Origin: Hyphomonas sp.
GTDB taxonomy: Bacteria; Pseudomonadota; Alphaproteobacteria; Caulobacterales; Hyphomonadaceae
DNA: 8,622 nucleotides
Assembly: GCA_029287305.1 (NCBI GenBank)
Contig: JARFRJ010000180.1
Location: 1-8,622 of the forward strand
Reading direction: 5' to 3'
Position 1 is the stretch's first letter, and each line of letters begins with the position of its first letter. Shown here piece after piece: positions 1 to 7,734 of this stretch. The notes under the pieces are model-generated. The model did not search any database. It saw nothing but the letters and a program-made list of their open reading frames with translations, and was not told the origin of the DNA. Position numbers and translations under genes: made by a program.

Positions 1-1148
1 GTGATATAGCGATGCGAAAGTGTCGCCGCTGAAACAATCGCCGCATCTGAAATACGCACACCATGATGGGCTTCATAGCGACCTTTAAGCCCACGCAAGA
101 TAGAGATCGTGTCTTCAATATTCGGCTCATCAATATATACAGCCATAAATCGACGCGCGAGCGCCGCATCTCCTTCGACATATTTGCGATATTCATCCAG
201 CGTCGTCGCGCCGATACAGTGCAGCTCTCCGCGAGCCAGAGCCGGTTTCAGCAGATTCGATGCATCCATGGCCCCATCGGCTTTCCCCGCTCCGACCAGC
301 GTATGCATCTCGTCAATAAACAGGATAACCCCGCCGGCGGCCTGCTCGATCTCAGACAGGACCGCTTTCAGACGCTCTTCAAATTCACCTCGAAATTTCG
401 CGCCCGCAATCAAAGCCCCCATATCAAGGGAAAGCAATTGCTTACCTTTCAGGCTTTCGGGCACATCGCCATTAACAATACGCAAGGCAAGGCCCTCGGC
501 AATCGCCGTCTTACCAACGCCCGGCTCCCCGATCAAAACCGGATTATTCTTGGTGCGACGGGAGAGAACCTGCACGGCGCGGCGAATTTCCTCATCTCTC
601 CCGATCACAGGATCAAGCTTGCCGGAACGCGCATCAGCGGTCAGATCGCGGGTATATTTCTTCAAGGATTCATAAGTGTCTTCAGCCGTAGCACTGTCTG
701 CGGTACGTCCCTGGCGCAATTTGTCAATCGCGCCGTCCAGTCCTGTCGGCGTCACACCCGCCGCGCTAAGCGCTTTAGAGGCCTCATCCTTGTCCAGCTT
801 TAGAATGGCTTGCAAAAGCCGCTCGCTGGAAATGAATTTGTCGCCTTTGGCTTTCGCATCTTCTTCTACCGATGAGATCAACTTGGCCATGGCTGGGCTG
901 GCATAAAGCCGGCCATCACCACCGGTCACGGTCGGCAATTTATCAAGAGCAGCCTTGGCTTTTTGTAAGGCAACCGGGGCCTGTCCACCGCTCGCGCGGA
1001 TCAGATTGGCGGCCAATTGATCAGCTTCCTCAAGCAGGCTGACCAAGAGATGGGAGGGGGTCAATTGTTGATGACTGGCGCTGATTGCCAGATTTTGGGC
1101 TGTTTGCAGGGCCCCCTTGGCCCGCTCTGTATATGTTTCAAGGTTCAT
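1..1148 (-). CDS. clpB: ATP-dependent disaggregase ClpB, N-terminal part (cut by window edge)
   Basis: ClpB is a cytosolic hexameric AAA+ disaggregase that works with DnaK/DnaJ/GrpE to pull proteins out of aggregates after heat stress. The visible 382 codons begin [12 protein letters not shown], which matches the start of the Clp N-terminal repeat domain (about residues 1-145). The first AAA+ domain follows, with Walker A GEPGVGKT (Lys213) and Walker [10 protein letters not shown] (Glu280). Both are one residue from their E. coli positions, so the start codon is well supported. The stretch [21 protein letters not shown] (sensor 1 region of AAA-1) is also present. A purine-rich Shine-Dalgarno AAAGGAGAG lies about 7 nt before the ATG. 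The M-domain and second AAA+ domain (family length about 860 aa) lie beyond position 1. A heat-shock type promoter sits upstream. The presence of AAA-1 followed directly by the conserved region after it favours ClpB, although ClpA/ClpC cannot be fully excluded without the M-domain. Confidence 0.95.
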   Translation of the reverse strand, partial: MNLETYTERAKGALQTAQNLAISASHQQLTPSHLLVSLLEEADQLAANLIRASGGQAPVALQKAKAALDKLPTVTGGDGRLYASPAMAKLISSVEEDAKAKGDKFISSERLLQAILKLDKDEASKALSAAGVTPTGLDGAIDKLRQGRTADSATAEDTYESLKKYTRDLTADARSGKLDPVIGRDEEIRRAVQVLSRRTKNNPVLIGEPGVGKTAIAEGLALRIVNGDVPESLKGKQLLSLDMGALIAGAKFRGEFEERLKAVLSEIEQAAGGVILFIDEMHTLVGAGKADGAMDASNLLKPALARGELHCIGATTLDEYRKYVEGDAALARRFMAVYIDEPNIEDTISILRGLKGRYEAHHGVRISDAAIVSAATLSHRYI

Positions 1149-1252
1149 AATATCCCTCTCCTTTGAAGCAGGGTTAAAGTTAGGCCCACCGGCACTGCGC
1201 ATGGGCATTAAGATCAGCATCCTGAATATCAGCGATACTGTTTTACAAATTA

Positions 1253-1281
1253 TAGGTGGGGGGTATTTTCAGCGCTTCAAG
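1253..1281 (-). promoter_or_regulatory. RpoH (sigma-32 type) heat-shock promoter of clpB
   Basis: On the minus strand CTTGAA (1276-1281) is followed, after exactly 14 nt, by CCCCACCTA (1253-1261). The sigma-32 consensus is CTTGAA, 13-15 nt, CCCCATnTA, so both boxes and the spacing fit. The alphaproteobacterial RpoH form (CTTG ... CYTAT) is also compatible. Transcription would start near 1245, giving a leader of roughly 95 nt before the clpB ATG. ClpB is a classical RpoH target, which makes this assignment coherent. A sigma-70 reading (TTGAAG with TATAAT) would need a 20-nt spacer and is less likely. Confidence 0.75.
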
Positions 1282-1285
1282 AGGT

Positions 1286-1321
1286 AAAAAAGCTTAAACG
1301 TTTTGAGGTAAGGCCAAGCTT
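1286..1321 (-). terminator. Weak candidate terminator after the Rieske oxygenase gene
   Basis: Downstream of the oxygenase stop, minus-strand AAGCTTGG (1314-1321) can pair with TTAAGCTT (1290-1297): six Watson-Crick pairs plus two G-U pairs around a 16-nt loop. A T-run (1286-1291) continues from the stem. The stem is short and AT-rich, so this is a weak intrinsic terminator at best. It lies just upstream of the clpB promoter, where a terminator would make sense. Confidence 0.25.
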
Positions 1322-1335
1322 AGAGCGTGTCCGAG

Positions 1336-2436
1336 CTAACTGCGCCAGCGCAAAGTCACCGGCTTAATCGGATTGATAAAATCACGCGCTTGCGTGCGCG
1401 ACGCCGCCCATTCACGTTTCAGCGTCTGATACCATTTGGCCTGCACATCAATATCATCAATCCACAGCATCGCACTTTGATGGGCCAGTCCCTGATTTTG
1501 CAAATCCACCATATCAGCGTCTTGCTTCAGAAAGGTTTTACCACCGCGTTTGAGAAGCGGCATCGCCAGATTTAACAGCATAGCCCCCTGCCACCAGGTC
1601 AGTTGTGTGATCTGTGTTTTCTCGGTCGAAACCGGGGTGAGGCAGGTTAGGGTTATAAAACGCGCCTTTGCATTCTCAACAATTTCCCAGCGATAGCCGG
1701 GCAATTGAAACAGGATTTGCGTACTCACATCGCCGCCAAAGACAAGGCGATAAGGCAAGGAATTGGCCGATGGCGTATGGCGGGCAATCGCCCAGCCCCG
1801 CTCGGAAGGCTCAAACCGCTTGGCTTTTGGCTTCAGGCCAGCAGAGGGCGGACGCCACCACCATTGCGAATGCACAAAAGGCACATGCGCCGGGTCCATG
1901 AGCCCAACCACGGCATGGTCCATATGCGCATTGAACATATGTGAGAGCGTGAATTTTGGTCGCGCTGGCAAGGCCCCAAAATCAGGCGGCGATACATCCG
2001 GCTCACCGGAAAATCTTTTATCATGCGAGATATAAACGAAAATCATGCCCGCTTTTTCGTGCACAGGATAGCGGCGAACCTTCACCCGATCGGCCTTAAA
2101 GTCTTGATCCTCTATCAAGGAGGGCATCAGACGGCAGACGCCATCTGTGCCAAAGCGCCACCCATGATAAGGACATTGGATGGTGGGTTCATCTTCGGTA
2201 TCTATCTGGCGTCCCTCAGAAAGCGGTACAAGGCGATGCGGGCAGATATCGCGCAGGGCAAACACCTCCCCCGCCCTGGTTCGGGCCAGCATGATCGGCT
2301 CCCCAAGAATCATGCGGCGCTCTTGCTGGCCGCGCTTGATCTCATCTGACAAGGCACCAAGATACCAGCTATCAGTCAGAAACCCGTCTTCTGTGAGGCC
2401 CTTAGAAGGTTTTGATGCAGAGGATGTATCAGCCAT
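1336..2436 (-). CDS. Rieske [2Fe-2S] non-heme iron oxygenase, alpha-subunit-like
   Basis: A 366-residue cytosolic oxygenase of the Rieske non-heme iron family, which uses O2 and electrons from a partner reductase to hydroxylate or demethylate aromatic or other cyclic substrates. The Rieske cluster ligands are Cys65-Pro-His67 and Cys88-Pro-Tyr-His91 (motif CPHRLVPL ... CPYHGWRF). The catalytic domain carries the mononuclear iron motif DPAHVPFVH (Asp181, His184, His189). The third iron ligand is probably Asp306 in KQDADMVDLQ, at the place where homologues have an acidic residue; this last point is inferred. A WWWRPP tract (192-197) follows the His pair. Single-component layout and length resemble vanillate demethylase/phthalate-type and pheophorbide-oxygenase-like proteins more than two-subunit dioxygenases. 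No ferredoxin or reductase gene lies nearby, so its electron donor and substrate are unknown. It diverges from hisC, and its Shine-Dalgarno (GGGG, 2 nt from ATG) is poor. Confidence 0.85.
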   Translation of the reverse strand: MADTSSASKPSKGLTEDGFLTDSWYLGALSDEIKRGQQERRMILGEPIMLARTRAGEVFALRDICPHRLVPLSEGRQIDTEDEPTIQCPYHGWRFGTDGVCRLMPSLIEDQDFKADRVKVRRYPVHEKAGMIFVYISHDKRFSGEPDVSPPDFGALPARPKFTLSHMFNAHMDHAVVGLMDPAHVPFVHSQWWWRPPSAGLKPKAKRFEPSERGWAIARHTPSANSLPYRLVFGGDVSTQILFQLPGYRWEIVENAKARFITLTCLTPVSTEKTQITQLTWWQGAMLLNLAMPLLKRGGKTFLKQDADMVDLQNQGLAHQSAMLWIDDIDVQAKWYQTLKREWAASRTQARDFINPIKPVTLRWRS

Positions 2437-2478
2437 AGCCCCAGTTTATAGGGATCAAAAGATAGATCAAATCATTCA

Positions 2479-2487
2479 TGATATAAT
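2479..2487 (+). promoter_or_regulatory. Extended -10 promoter candidate for hisC-tyrC
   Basis: TGA followed by TATAAT (2482-2487) is a perfect extended -10 element (TGnTATAAT) in the 159-bp gap between the divergent oxygenase gene and hisC. No good -35 is present at 16-18 nt, which extended -10 promoters tolerate. The predicted start near 2494 would give a leader of about 100 nt. This leader contains a small GC-rich inverted repeat, GCCCC (2519-2523) and GGGGC (2532-2536), with an 8-nt loop. I see no leader peptide rich in His or aromatic codons, so classical attenuation is not supported. Confidence 0.5.
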
Positions 2488-2595
2488 CGACACATTTCAC
2501 CCACCCCTTTTTTGCCCGGCCCCTTGACCTTGGGGCTGAAATTCCGCACTGGCTGTGAATTAATTCAAGTGATGCAAGAAGGATGTATACTCAGG

Positions 2596-3669
2596 ATGAT
2601 TGGCCCAAAACCGCTGCCCAGTATTCTCGACATTGTTCCCTATAAGGGCGGCGAACCGTCCAAGACAGGCTGGAAGCTCTCCTCAAACGAAAATCCCCTC
2701 GGCGCGTCAGATAAAGCCAAAAGTGCGATCGCAGCGGCCAGCCAGAGCCTAGAGCGCTATCCAGATGGCTCAGCCACAGCGCTGCGCCGGGCTATCGGGG
2801 CCAAATATGGTCTGGACCCGGAGCGATTGATTATCGGCGCAGGTTCAGATGAAATCTTTCAATTACTTGGCCGGGCCTATTTGCGCCAAGGCGATGAAAT
2901 TATTCAAAGCGCTCATGGATTTCTGGTCTATCGCCTCATCGCCCAGCAGAGCGGCGCGATCACTAAAAGTGCGCCGGAGACAAATTATACGGCCAATGTC
3001 GATGCCATTTTAAGTGAAGTGACCGACAAGACCCGCATCGTCTTCCTAGCCAATCCGAATAATCCAACCGGAACCTATTTACCCTATTCGGAAATTGAGC
3101 GCCTGCATGCCCGATTACGCTCGGATATTATGCTGGTTTTGGATGGGGCCTATGCCGAATATGTGACGACCCCTGATTATCAGGACGGGGCAAAGCTTGC
3201 TGAAACCGCCTCCAATGTGCTGATGACGCGCACATTCTCCAAAATACACGGGCTAGCTGCCTTGCGTCTTGGATGGGCCTATGGGCCTGCCCCCATAATC
3301 GATGTGCTGAACCGGGTGCGCGGACCGTTTAATGTCAACGCTCTGGCGCTCGCGGCGGGTCTGGCTGCGCTGGAAGATGATGCTTTCATGGCGCAATCAA
3401 TCGCACATAATACAAAGGAATTAGCGCGCATGCAGGCTGGCCTGGACGCGCTTGGGTTTACTTATGTGCCCAGTGTAGGAAATTTCCTGCTCGTAATATT
3501 TACCGATGAGGCTGAGAAACGCGCCATGGATAGGCATTTACGTAGCCGTGATATTGTCGTGCGCGATATGACCGCTTATGGCCTGCCTGCCTGTTTGCGC
3601 ATATCTCTTGGGACAGAGGCAGCCAATTCAGATGTGCTGGCCGCCTTTAAATGCTTTGCGCGGGCCTGA
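2596..3669 (+). CDS. hisC: Histidinol-phosphate / aromatic amino acid aminotransferase (HisC-type)
   Basis: A PLP-dependent fold-type I aminotransferase that converts imidazole-acetol phosphate plus glutamate to histidinol phosphate. Family members also transaminate phenylpyruvate or prephenate. Using the ATG at 2596 it has 357 residues, normal for HisC. Visible motifs: SSNENPLG (29-36), GAGSDEIF (81-88), NPNNPTG (153-159), LDGAYAEY (Asp183 and Tyr186, PLP contacts), TFSKIHGLAALRLG (Schiff-base Lys216, phosphate-binding Arg224) and CLRISLGT (Arg335, substrate carboxylate). The frame is open further upstream to 2512. I chose 2596 because MIGPKPLPSILDIVPYKGG is where the family alignment begins; AAGGA lies 12 nt upstream. 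An in-frame ATG at 2572 is the alternative. The prephenate dehydrogenase starts 6 nt after the stop, so the pair is probably co-transcribed. This neighbour suggests the enzyme may serve tyrosine/phenylalanine synthesis as well as histidine. Confidence 0.9.
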   Translation: MIGPKPLPSILDIVPYKGGEPSKTGWKLSSNENPLGASDKAKSAIAAASQSLERYPDGSATALRRAIGAKYGLDPERLIIGAGSDEIFQLLGRAYLRQGDEIIQSAHGFLVYRLIAQQSGAITKSAPETNYTANVDAILSEVTDKTRIVFLANPNNPTGTYLPYSEIERLHARLRSDIMLVLDGAYAEYVTTPDYQDGAKLAETASNVLMTRTFSKIHGLAALRLGWAYGPAPIIDVLNRVRGPFNVNALALAAGLAALEDDAFMAQSIAHNTKELARMQAGLDALGFTYVPSVGNFLLVIFTDEAEKRAMDRHLRSRDIVVRDMTAYGLPACLRISLGTEAANSDVLAAFKCFARA

Positions 3670-3675
3670 TTTTTA

Positions 3676-4608
3676 ATGGCGCAGCCTGTCTTTCCTAAAC
3701 TTGCGATTATTGGCGCTGGGCTAATTGGCAGTTCAATTGCGCTCGCCGCCAAGGCCAAAGGGACAGCTTCAGAGATTGCGCTTTATGATATGAGCAAAGA
3801 TGTTCGTGCCCGCGCCCGCAAGGCTGGATTGCCCGGCGTGAAAGACAGCGTTGAGGCCGCGGCCCAAAGTGCCGATTGTACGCTTCTATGTGTTCCGGTC
3901 GGCGCGCTGAAAGCGGCAAGCGGCGCGATTGCACCGCATTTGAAAGCTGGCTCTATCCTGAGTGATGTCGGTTCGGTGAAAGGCGCAGCCTATAGCGCCA
4001 TGGCAGAACACTGTCCGCAAAATGTCTATCTTATCCCTGGGCATCCAATTGCAGGAACAGAAAAATCTGGTCCAGAAGCTGGATTTTCCAGCCTGTTTGA
4101 AAATCGCTGGCATATCTTGACCCCGCAAAAAGACCAGAGTGATGACTATCGACATGCAACCGACAGGCTGGCTGAGTTTTGGCGCAAGCTTGGAGCACGC
4201 ATCGCGATCATGGGTCAGGAGCGCCATGACCGGGTTCTGGCCATGACCTCTCACCTGCCCCATCTGATCGCCTATAATATTGTTTCCACAGCCTATGATA
4301 TGGAAACGGTGGATGAGGGCGAAGTGGTGAAATATTCAGCCGGGGGCTTTCGCGATTTCACCCGAATTGCAGCCTCTGACCCGACCATGTGGCGAGATAT
4401 TTTTCTGACCAATAAAACGGCCCTGCTCGAGACATTAGATCGCTTCAGCGAAGATCTGAATGCCTTGCGCGCCGCGATCTGCGCGGATGATGGGGAAGAA
4501 TTGTTTAAAGCCTTTGAGCGAGCGCGGGGTATTCGGCATGCCATTCTGGAAGCCGGGGAAGATGCCGATATGGTTAATTTCGGTCGCAATCCAAAAGAAG
4601 ACATATAG
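3676..4608 (+). CDS. tyrC: Prephenate/arogenate dehydrogenase (TyrA/TyrC family)
   Basis: A 310-residue oxidoreductase of the TyrA family, which performs the NAD(P)-dependent oxidative decarboxylation of prephenate (or arogenate) to 4-hydroxyphenylpyruvate (or tyrosine). The N-terminal Rossmann domain has IIGAGLIGSS (11-20) with GxGxxG at 13-18. Acidic Asp38 at the end of the second strand suggests NAD rather than NADP. Next come LCVPVGA (71-77), SDVGSVKG (96-103), the family signature PGHPIAGTEKSG (121-132, His123 near the substrate) and the helical dimerisation domain with TSHLPHLIAY (191-200) and GGFRDFTRIAASDPTMWRDI (223-242). There is no fused chorismate mutase or ACT domain, so tyrosine feedback inhibition through an ACT domain is not expected. 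Start: ATG at 3676, 6 nt after hisC, with only a weak ribosome site, which suggests translational coupling. Which substrate it prefers cannot be read from sequence alone. Confidence 0.9.
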   Translation: MAQPVFPKLAIIGAGLIGSSIALAAKAKGTASEIALYDMSKDVRARARKAGLPGVKDSVEAAAQSADCTLLCVPVGALKAASGAIAPHLKAGSILSDVGSVKGAAYSAMAEHCPQNVYLIPGHPIAGTEKSGPEAGFSSLFENRWHILTPQKDQSDDYRHATDRLAEFWRKLGARIAIMGQERHDRVLAMTSHLPHLIAYNIVSTAYDMETVDEGEVVKYSAGGFRDFTRIAASDPTMWRDIFLTNKTALLETLDRFSEDLNALRAAICADDGEELFKAFERARGIRHAILEAGEDADMVNFGRNPKEDI

Positions 4609-4648
4609 AGCGTATTGAAGTAAATTGGCGCTATTTGAATTTATAGGC

Positions 4649-5599
4649 CTATGCGCTGAGAAGCTCCTGAAAATACGCAATGGTTCTGGCTAGTCCCGCC
4701 TCCAGCTCTGTCGATGGGCTCCAGTCAAGCCTCTCTTTGGCGCGGGAAATATCCGGACGTCTCTGCTGGGGATCATCTTGCGGCAAAGGTTTGAAGACAA
4801 TCTCAGAGGAGGATCCGGTTAGGCGTAACACCGTCTCGGCTAGGGATTTGATGGTCATTTCGGCTGGATTGCCAAGATTGATCGGGCCTGTCTCGTGCGC
4901 CTCTGTTGCCATCAGGGCTAGGAACGCTTCGACCATATCATCGACATAGCAAAAAGAGCGCGTCTGTGCCCCATCCCCATAGAGCGTGATCGGAACGCCT
5001 TCCAAAGCTTGCAGGATGAAATTTGAGACCACGCGGCCATCATTGATATGCATACGTGGTCCATAAGTGTTGAAAATGCGCGCGACTTTAATATTCAGGC
5101 CATGCTGGCGGTGATAATCAAAAAACAGGGTTTCAGCCGCCCGTTTACCCTCATCATAACAGGACCGGATACCAATCGGATTAACATTTCCCCAATAGTC
5201 CTCGGTTTGCGGATGAACGACCGGATTGCCATACACTTCTGAGGTCGAGGCTTGCAAAACTGGAACATTCAAACGTTTGGCCAACCCCAATATATTGATT
5301 GAGCCATGCACGGAGGTTTTCAGAGTTTGTACCGGGTCATGCTGATAATGGATCGGAGCGGCAGGACACGCCAGATGATAAATCGCATCGGCTTCCAGAT
5401 AAAGCGGAAAGGTCACATCATGACGGATAAGCTCAAAACGTGGATGCTGCAGGAGGTGCGCTATATTGGCTTTGGTCCCCGTGTAGAAATTATCCACACA
5501 GAGAACCTCATCGCCTTGTGCAATCAGCCGGTCACTCAGATGCGAGCCCAAAAAGCCTGCGCCGCCAGTGACAATAATCCGCTTTGCCAAGGCCTTCAT
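4649..5599 (-). CDS. UDP-glucuronate decarboxylase (UDP-xylose synthase type SDR)
   Basis: A 316-residue extended short-chain dehydrogenase that most likely decarboxylates UDP-glucuronate to UDP-xylose through a bound-NAD 4-keto intermediate, supplying a sugar donor for surface polysaccharide. The N-terminal NAD motif is [10 protein letters not shown] (11-20), with Asp36 (CVDNFYTG) binding the ribose. [20 protein letters not shown] (75-94) is characteristic of UDP-xylose synthases. Catalytic residues are Thr119-Ser120-Glu121 (ASTSEVYG) and Tyr148/Lys152 (CYDEGK). [22 protein letters not shown] and RRPDI are the expected sugar-nucleotide contacts. There is no membrane anchor, and the length matches soluble bacterial and plant enzymes. 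It follows lepA by 29 nt on the same strand and may ride on its transcript; the ribosome site is weak. It is convergent with tyrC across only 40 nt, where I see a 10-bp palindrome (4643-4652) but no good terminator. A related dTDP- or GDP-sugar SDR is the less likely alternative. Confidence 0.88.
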   Translation of the reverse strand: MKALAKRIIVTGGAGFLGSHLSDRLIAQGDEVLCVDNFYTGTKANIAHLLQHPRFELIRHDVTFPLYLEADAIYHLACPAAPIHYQHDPVQTLKTSVHGSINILGLAKRLNVPVLQASTSEVYGNPVVHPQTEDYWGNVNPIGIRSCYDEGKRAAETLFFDYHRQHGLNIKVARIFNTYGPRMHINDGRVVSNFILQALEGVPITLYGDGAQTRSFCYVDDMVEAFLALMATEAHETGPINLGNPAEMTIKSLAETVLRLTGSSSEIVFKPLPQDDPQQRRPDISRAKERLDWSPSTELEAGLARTIAYFQELLSA

Positions 5600-5628
5600 G
5601 ACTTGCCATGCTTATGTTGCACCACGCT

Positions 5629-7437
5629 CTAGACCCCGTCCATTCGAAGGGCGGCGACAAAGGCTTCCTGCGGAATATCCACTTTACCGAATTGACGCAT
5701 ACGCTTTTTGCCAGCCTTTTGCTTGTCCAGAAGCTTCCGCTTACGCGTCGCATCCCCCCCATAGCATTTGGCGGTGACATCCTTGCGCATGGCCGAAATG
5801 GTCTCACGCGCGATCACTTTCGCACCGATCGCGGCCTGCACGGGGATTTTGAACATTTGCCGCGGGATCAAATCTTTCAGACGTTCACACATTTGTCGCC
5901 CGCGGCTTTCAGCACGATCGCGATGGACCAGCATGGCGAGCGCATCGACCGGCTCATCATTGACCAGAATACTCATTTTGACGAGATTTTCAGGCCGGTG
6001 CCCAACCAGTTCATAATCGAAACTGGCATATCCTTTGGAGATGGATTTCAATCGGTCATAAAAATCAAAGACCACTTCATTCAGAGGCAGTTCATATTTC
6101 ATCATAGCCCGTTTGCCCACATAGGTCAGCTCTGTCTGGATGCCGCGTCGATCCTGACATAGTTTCAGGACACCGCCGAGATACTCATCCGGGGTGAATA
6201 TGGTCGCCTCAATCCAAGGCTCGCGAATTTCAGCGACTTTTACCACATCTGGCATATCAGATGGATTATGCAGCTCTATCTCGGTCCCATCTGTCATAGT
6301 TAGCTCATAAACCACGCTCGGGGCCGTGGCGATAAGGTCAAGATCAAACTCACGACTGAGACGTTCCTGGATAATTTCCAGATGCAATAGGCCCAGAAAG
6401 CCGCAGCGAAAGCCCATGCCCAGCGCTGCAGAGGTTTCCATCTCCCAGGAAAAGCTCGCATCATTCAGTTTTAATTTACCCATAGAGGCACGCAAATCAT
6501 CAAAATCACTCGCATCCATCGGAAACAGGCCGCAAAATACGACCGGCTGGACATCCTTATAACCGGGCAGAGGCCCCGCGCAAGGACGGCGCTCTTCGGT
6601 GATCGTATCCCCAACCGAACAATCCGCCACATCCTTGATAGAGGCAACCAGAAACCCGACCTCGCCCGGACCAAGCGTCTCAACATGGACAGGTTTTGGC
6701 CCGAACACGCCGACATGATCAATATCATATGTGCTGCCCGTCTTCATCATACGGATTTTCTGTTTCTTTTTCAGGATACCATCAACGACACGCACGATCA
6801 CGACCACACCAAGATAGGGGTCATAATAGGCATCAACCAGAGAAACTTTCAAAGGCGCGCTAGCATCACCTTCAGCCGGGGGCGGCAATTGTTTGACAAT
6901 CGCTTCCAGCACATCTTCTATACCAAGGCCCGTTTTGGCCGAGGTCAGGACTGCGCCGGAGGCATCCAGACCGATCACTTCCTCGATTTGCTCTGCCACG
7001 CGGTCAATATCGGCCGCAGGCAAGTCTACCTTGTTTAGAACCGGGACAATCTCATGCTCTTGATCAATCGCCTGATAGACATTGGCCAGCGTCTGGGCCT
7101 CCACGCCCTGGCTGGCATCAACGACAAGCAAGGAGCCCTCGCAAGCGGCAAGACAGCGCGATACCTCATAGCTGAAATCAACATGCCCGGGCGTGTCCAT
7201 CAGGTTCAGCGTATAGGTTATGCCGTCCTTGGCGGTATAGGCAAGGCGCACTGTTTGCGCCTTGATCGTAATGCCGCGCTCTTTTTCAATATCCATATTA
7301 TCAAGGACCTGATCGGACATTTCCCGATCTGTCAGGCCACCGCAATGCTGGATCAGGCGATCAGCCAATGTGGATTTGCCATGGTCAATATGGGCAATAA
7401 TGGAGAAATTGCGAATATGTTCAATCGGTGTGCTCAT
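5629..7437 (-). CDS. lepA: Elongation factor 4 (LepA), back-translocating ribosomal GTPase
   Basis: LepA/EF4 is a translational GTPase that binds the ribosome and affects elongation or initiation, especially under ionic stress. The 602-residue product has all GTP motifs: AHIDHGKST (15-23, Lys21), the switch I element EKERGITI (51-58), DTPGH (81-85) and NKVD (135-138). The EF-G-like domains II, III and V follow. The C-terminal LepA-specific domain ends with [21 protein letters not shown] and [17 protein letters not shown] took the ATG at 7437 because [23 protein letters not shown] is the normal family start. An in-frame ATG at 7491 would add 18 residues with no family support. The ribosome site is weak (AGGCAGG some 10-15 nt upstream), and a -10-like TATACT (7442-7447) sits 4 nt before the start. 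The UDP-glucuronate decarboxylase gene lies downstream on the same strand. Confidence 0.97.
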   Translation of the reverse strand: MSTPIEHIRNFSIIAHIDHGKSTLADRLIQHCGGLTDREMSDQVLDNMDIEKERGITIKAQTVRLAYTAKDGITYTLNLMDTPGHVDFSYEVSRCLAACEGSLLVVDASQGVEAQTLANVYQAIDQEHEIVPVLNKVDLPAADIDRVAEQIEEVIGLDASGAVLTSAKTGLGIEDVLEAIVKQLPPPAEGDASAPLKVSLVDAYYDPYLGVVVIVRVVDGILKKKQKIRMMKTGSTYDIDHVGVFGPKPVHVETLGPGEVGFLVASIKDVADCSVGDTITEERRPCAGPLPGYKDVQPVVFCGLFPMDASDFDDLRASMGKLKLNDASFSWEMETSAALGMGFRCGFLGLLHLEIIQERLSREFDLDLIATAPSVVYELTMTDGTEIELHNPSDMPDVVKVAEIREPWIEATIFTPDEYLGGVLKLCQDRRGIQTELTYVGKRAMMKYELPLNEVVFDFYDRLKSISKGYASFDYELVGHRPENLVKMSILVNDEPVDALAMLVHRDRAESRGRQMCERLKDLIPRQMFKIPVQAAIGAKVIARETISAMRKDVTAKCYGGDATRKRKLLDKQKAGKKRMRQFGKVDIPQEAFVAALRMDGV

Positions 7438-7505
7438 TGATAGTATATAGCCTGCCTCGCTGGTCTGGAAAAGCGGCAAAATGTGCGTCATGACACGATT
7501 AAGGT

Positions 7506-7734
7506 TTACATTACTGTTACGATGTCGACCAATCGCTCATTAATATAATAAACTCTCTTACCTTTTTTGTGTTTTTTGACGAAACCAGCCTTGGTAAGCT
7601 TTGAGCATCGAAACTGTATCAAAGTCATAAGCTGAAGGTAATTTTGGGAGTTCATATCTTGCTTTAAACAAGACACGTTTCTCCTCATAAAGGGCTGATT
7701 TTGAGGAAAAAAATATTAATCTCCACAAAAATTG
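7506..7734 (-). pseudogene. Frame-broken remnant, probably of a Fic-family gene
   Basis: Two neighbouring frames on the minus strand each encode a recognisable scrap. The first (open 7558-7734) reads LYEEKRVLFKARYELPKLP then SAYDFDTVSMLKAY. This resembles the N-terminal segment of Fic AMP-transferase proteins, where an LPxLPP stretch is followed by a D-E-T-x-x-VLKA helix. The second (7506 to about 7610) reads KLTKAGFVKKHKKGKRVYY then INERLVDIV, like the C-terminal winged-helix tail of Fic proteins (LxxAGhh...R.Y.N..LhxhL). An ArsR-type winged helix is the alternative. The switch occurs near 7600-7615, and the catalytic HPFxxGNG core is absent. A large internal out-of-frame deletion of one gene would explain this. 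No start codon other than TTG serves the first part. The 60-codon frame 7506-7688 could technically be translated, but only its second half looks protein-like. Family assignment is by eye and uncertain; that the locus is broken is more certain. Confidence 0.4.

Noticed and set aside
63..803. Long plus-strand open frames opposite clpB (63-803, 109-675, 676-906)
   Set aside because: They lie antisense to well-conserved ClpB domains, their products resemble no family, and they are explained by codon bias on the coding strand.
2519..2536. His-type attenuator in the hisC leader
   Set aside because: A 5-bp GC hairpin exists, but there is no leader peptide with His or aromatic codons, no alternative pairing and no T-run.
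4609..4648. Bidirectional terminator between the convergent tyrC and UDP-glucuronate decarboxylase genes
   Set aside because: Only the 10-bp palindrome at 4643-4652 and weak AGCG/CGCT pairing are present, with no T-run suited to an intrinsic terminator.
5608..7440. Plus-strand open frames opposite lepA (for example 5608-6162 and 7054-7440)
   Set aside because: Antisense to a fully conserved LepA reading frame, with low-complexity, unrecognisable products and no ribosome sites.
7624..7650. Possible sixth palindrome unit left of the array
   Set aside because: It shares CATAA and ATTTTG with unit 1 but has a longer centre, is off the 40-bp spacing and falls in the gene remnant, so the resemblance may be chance.
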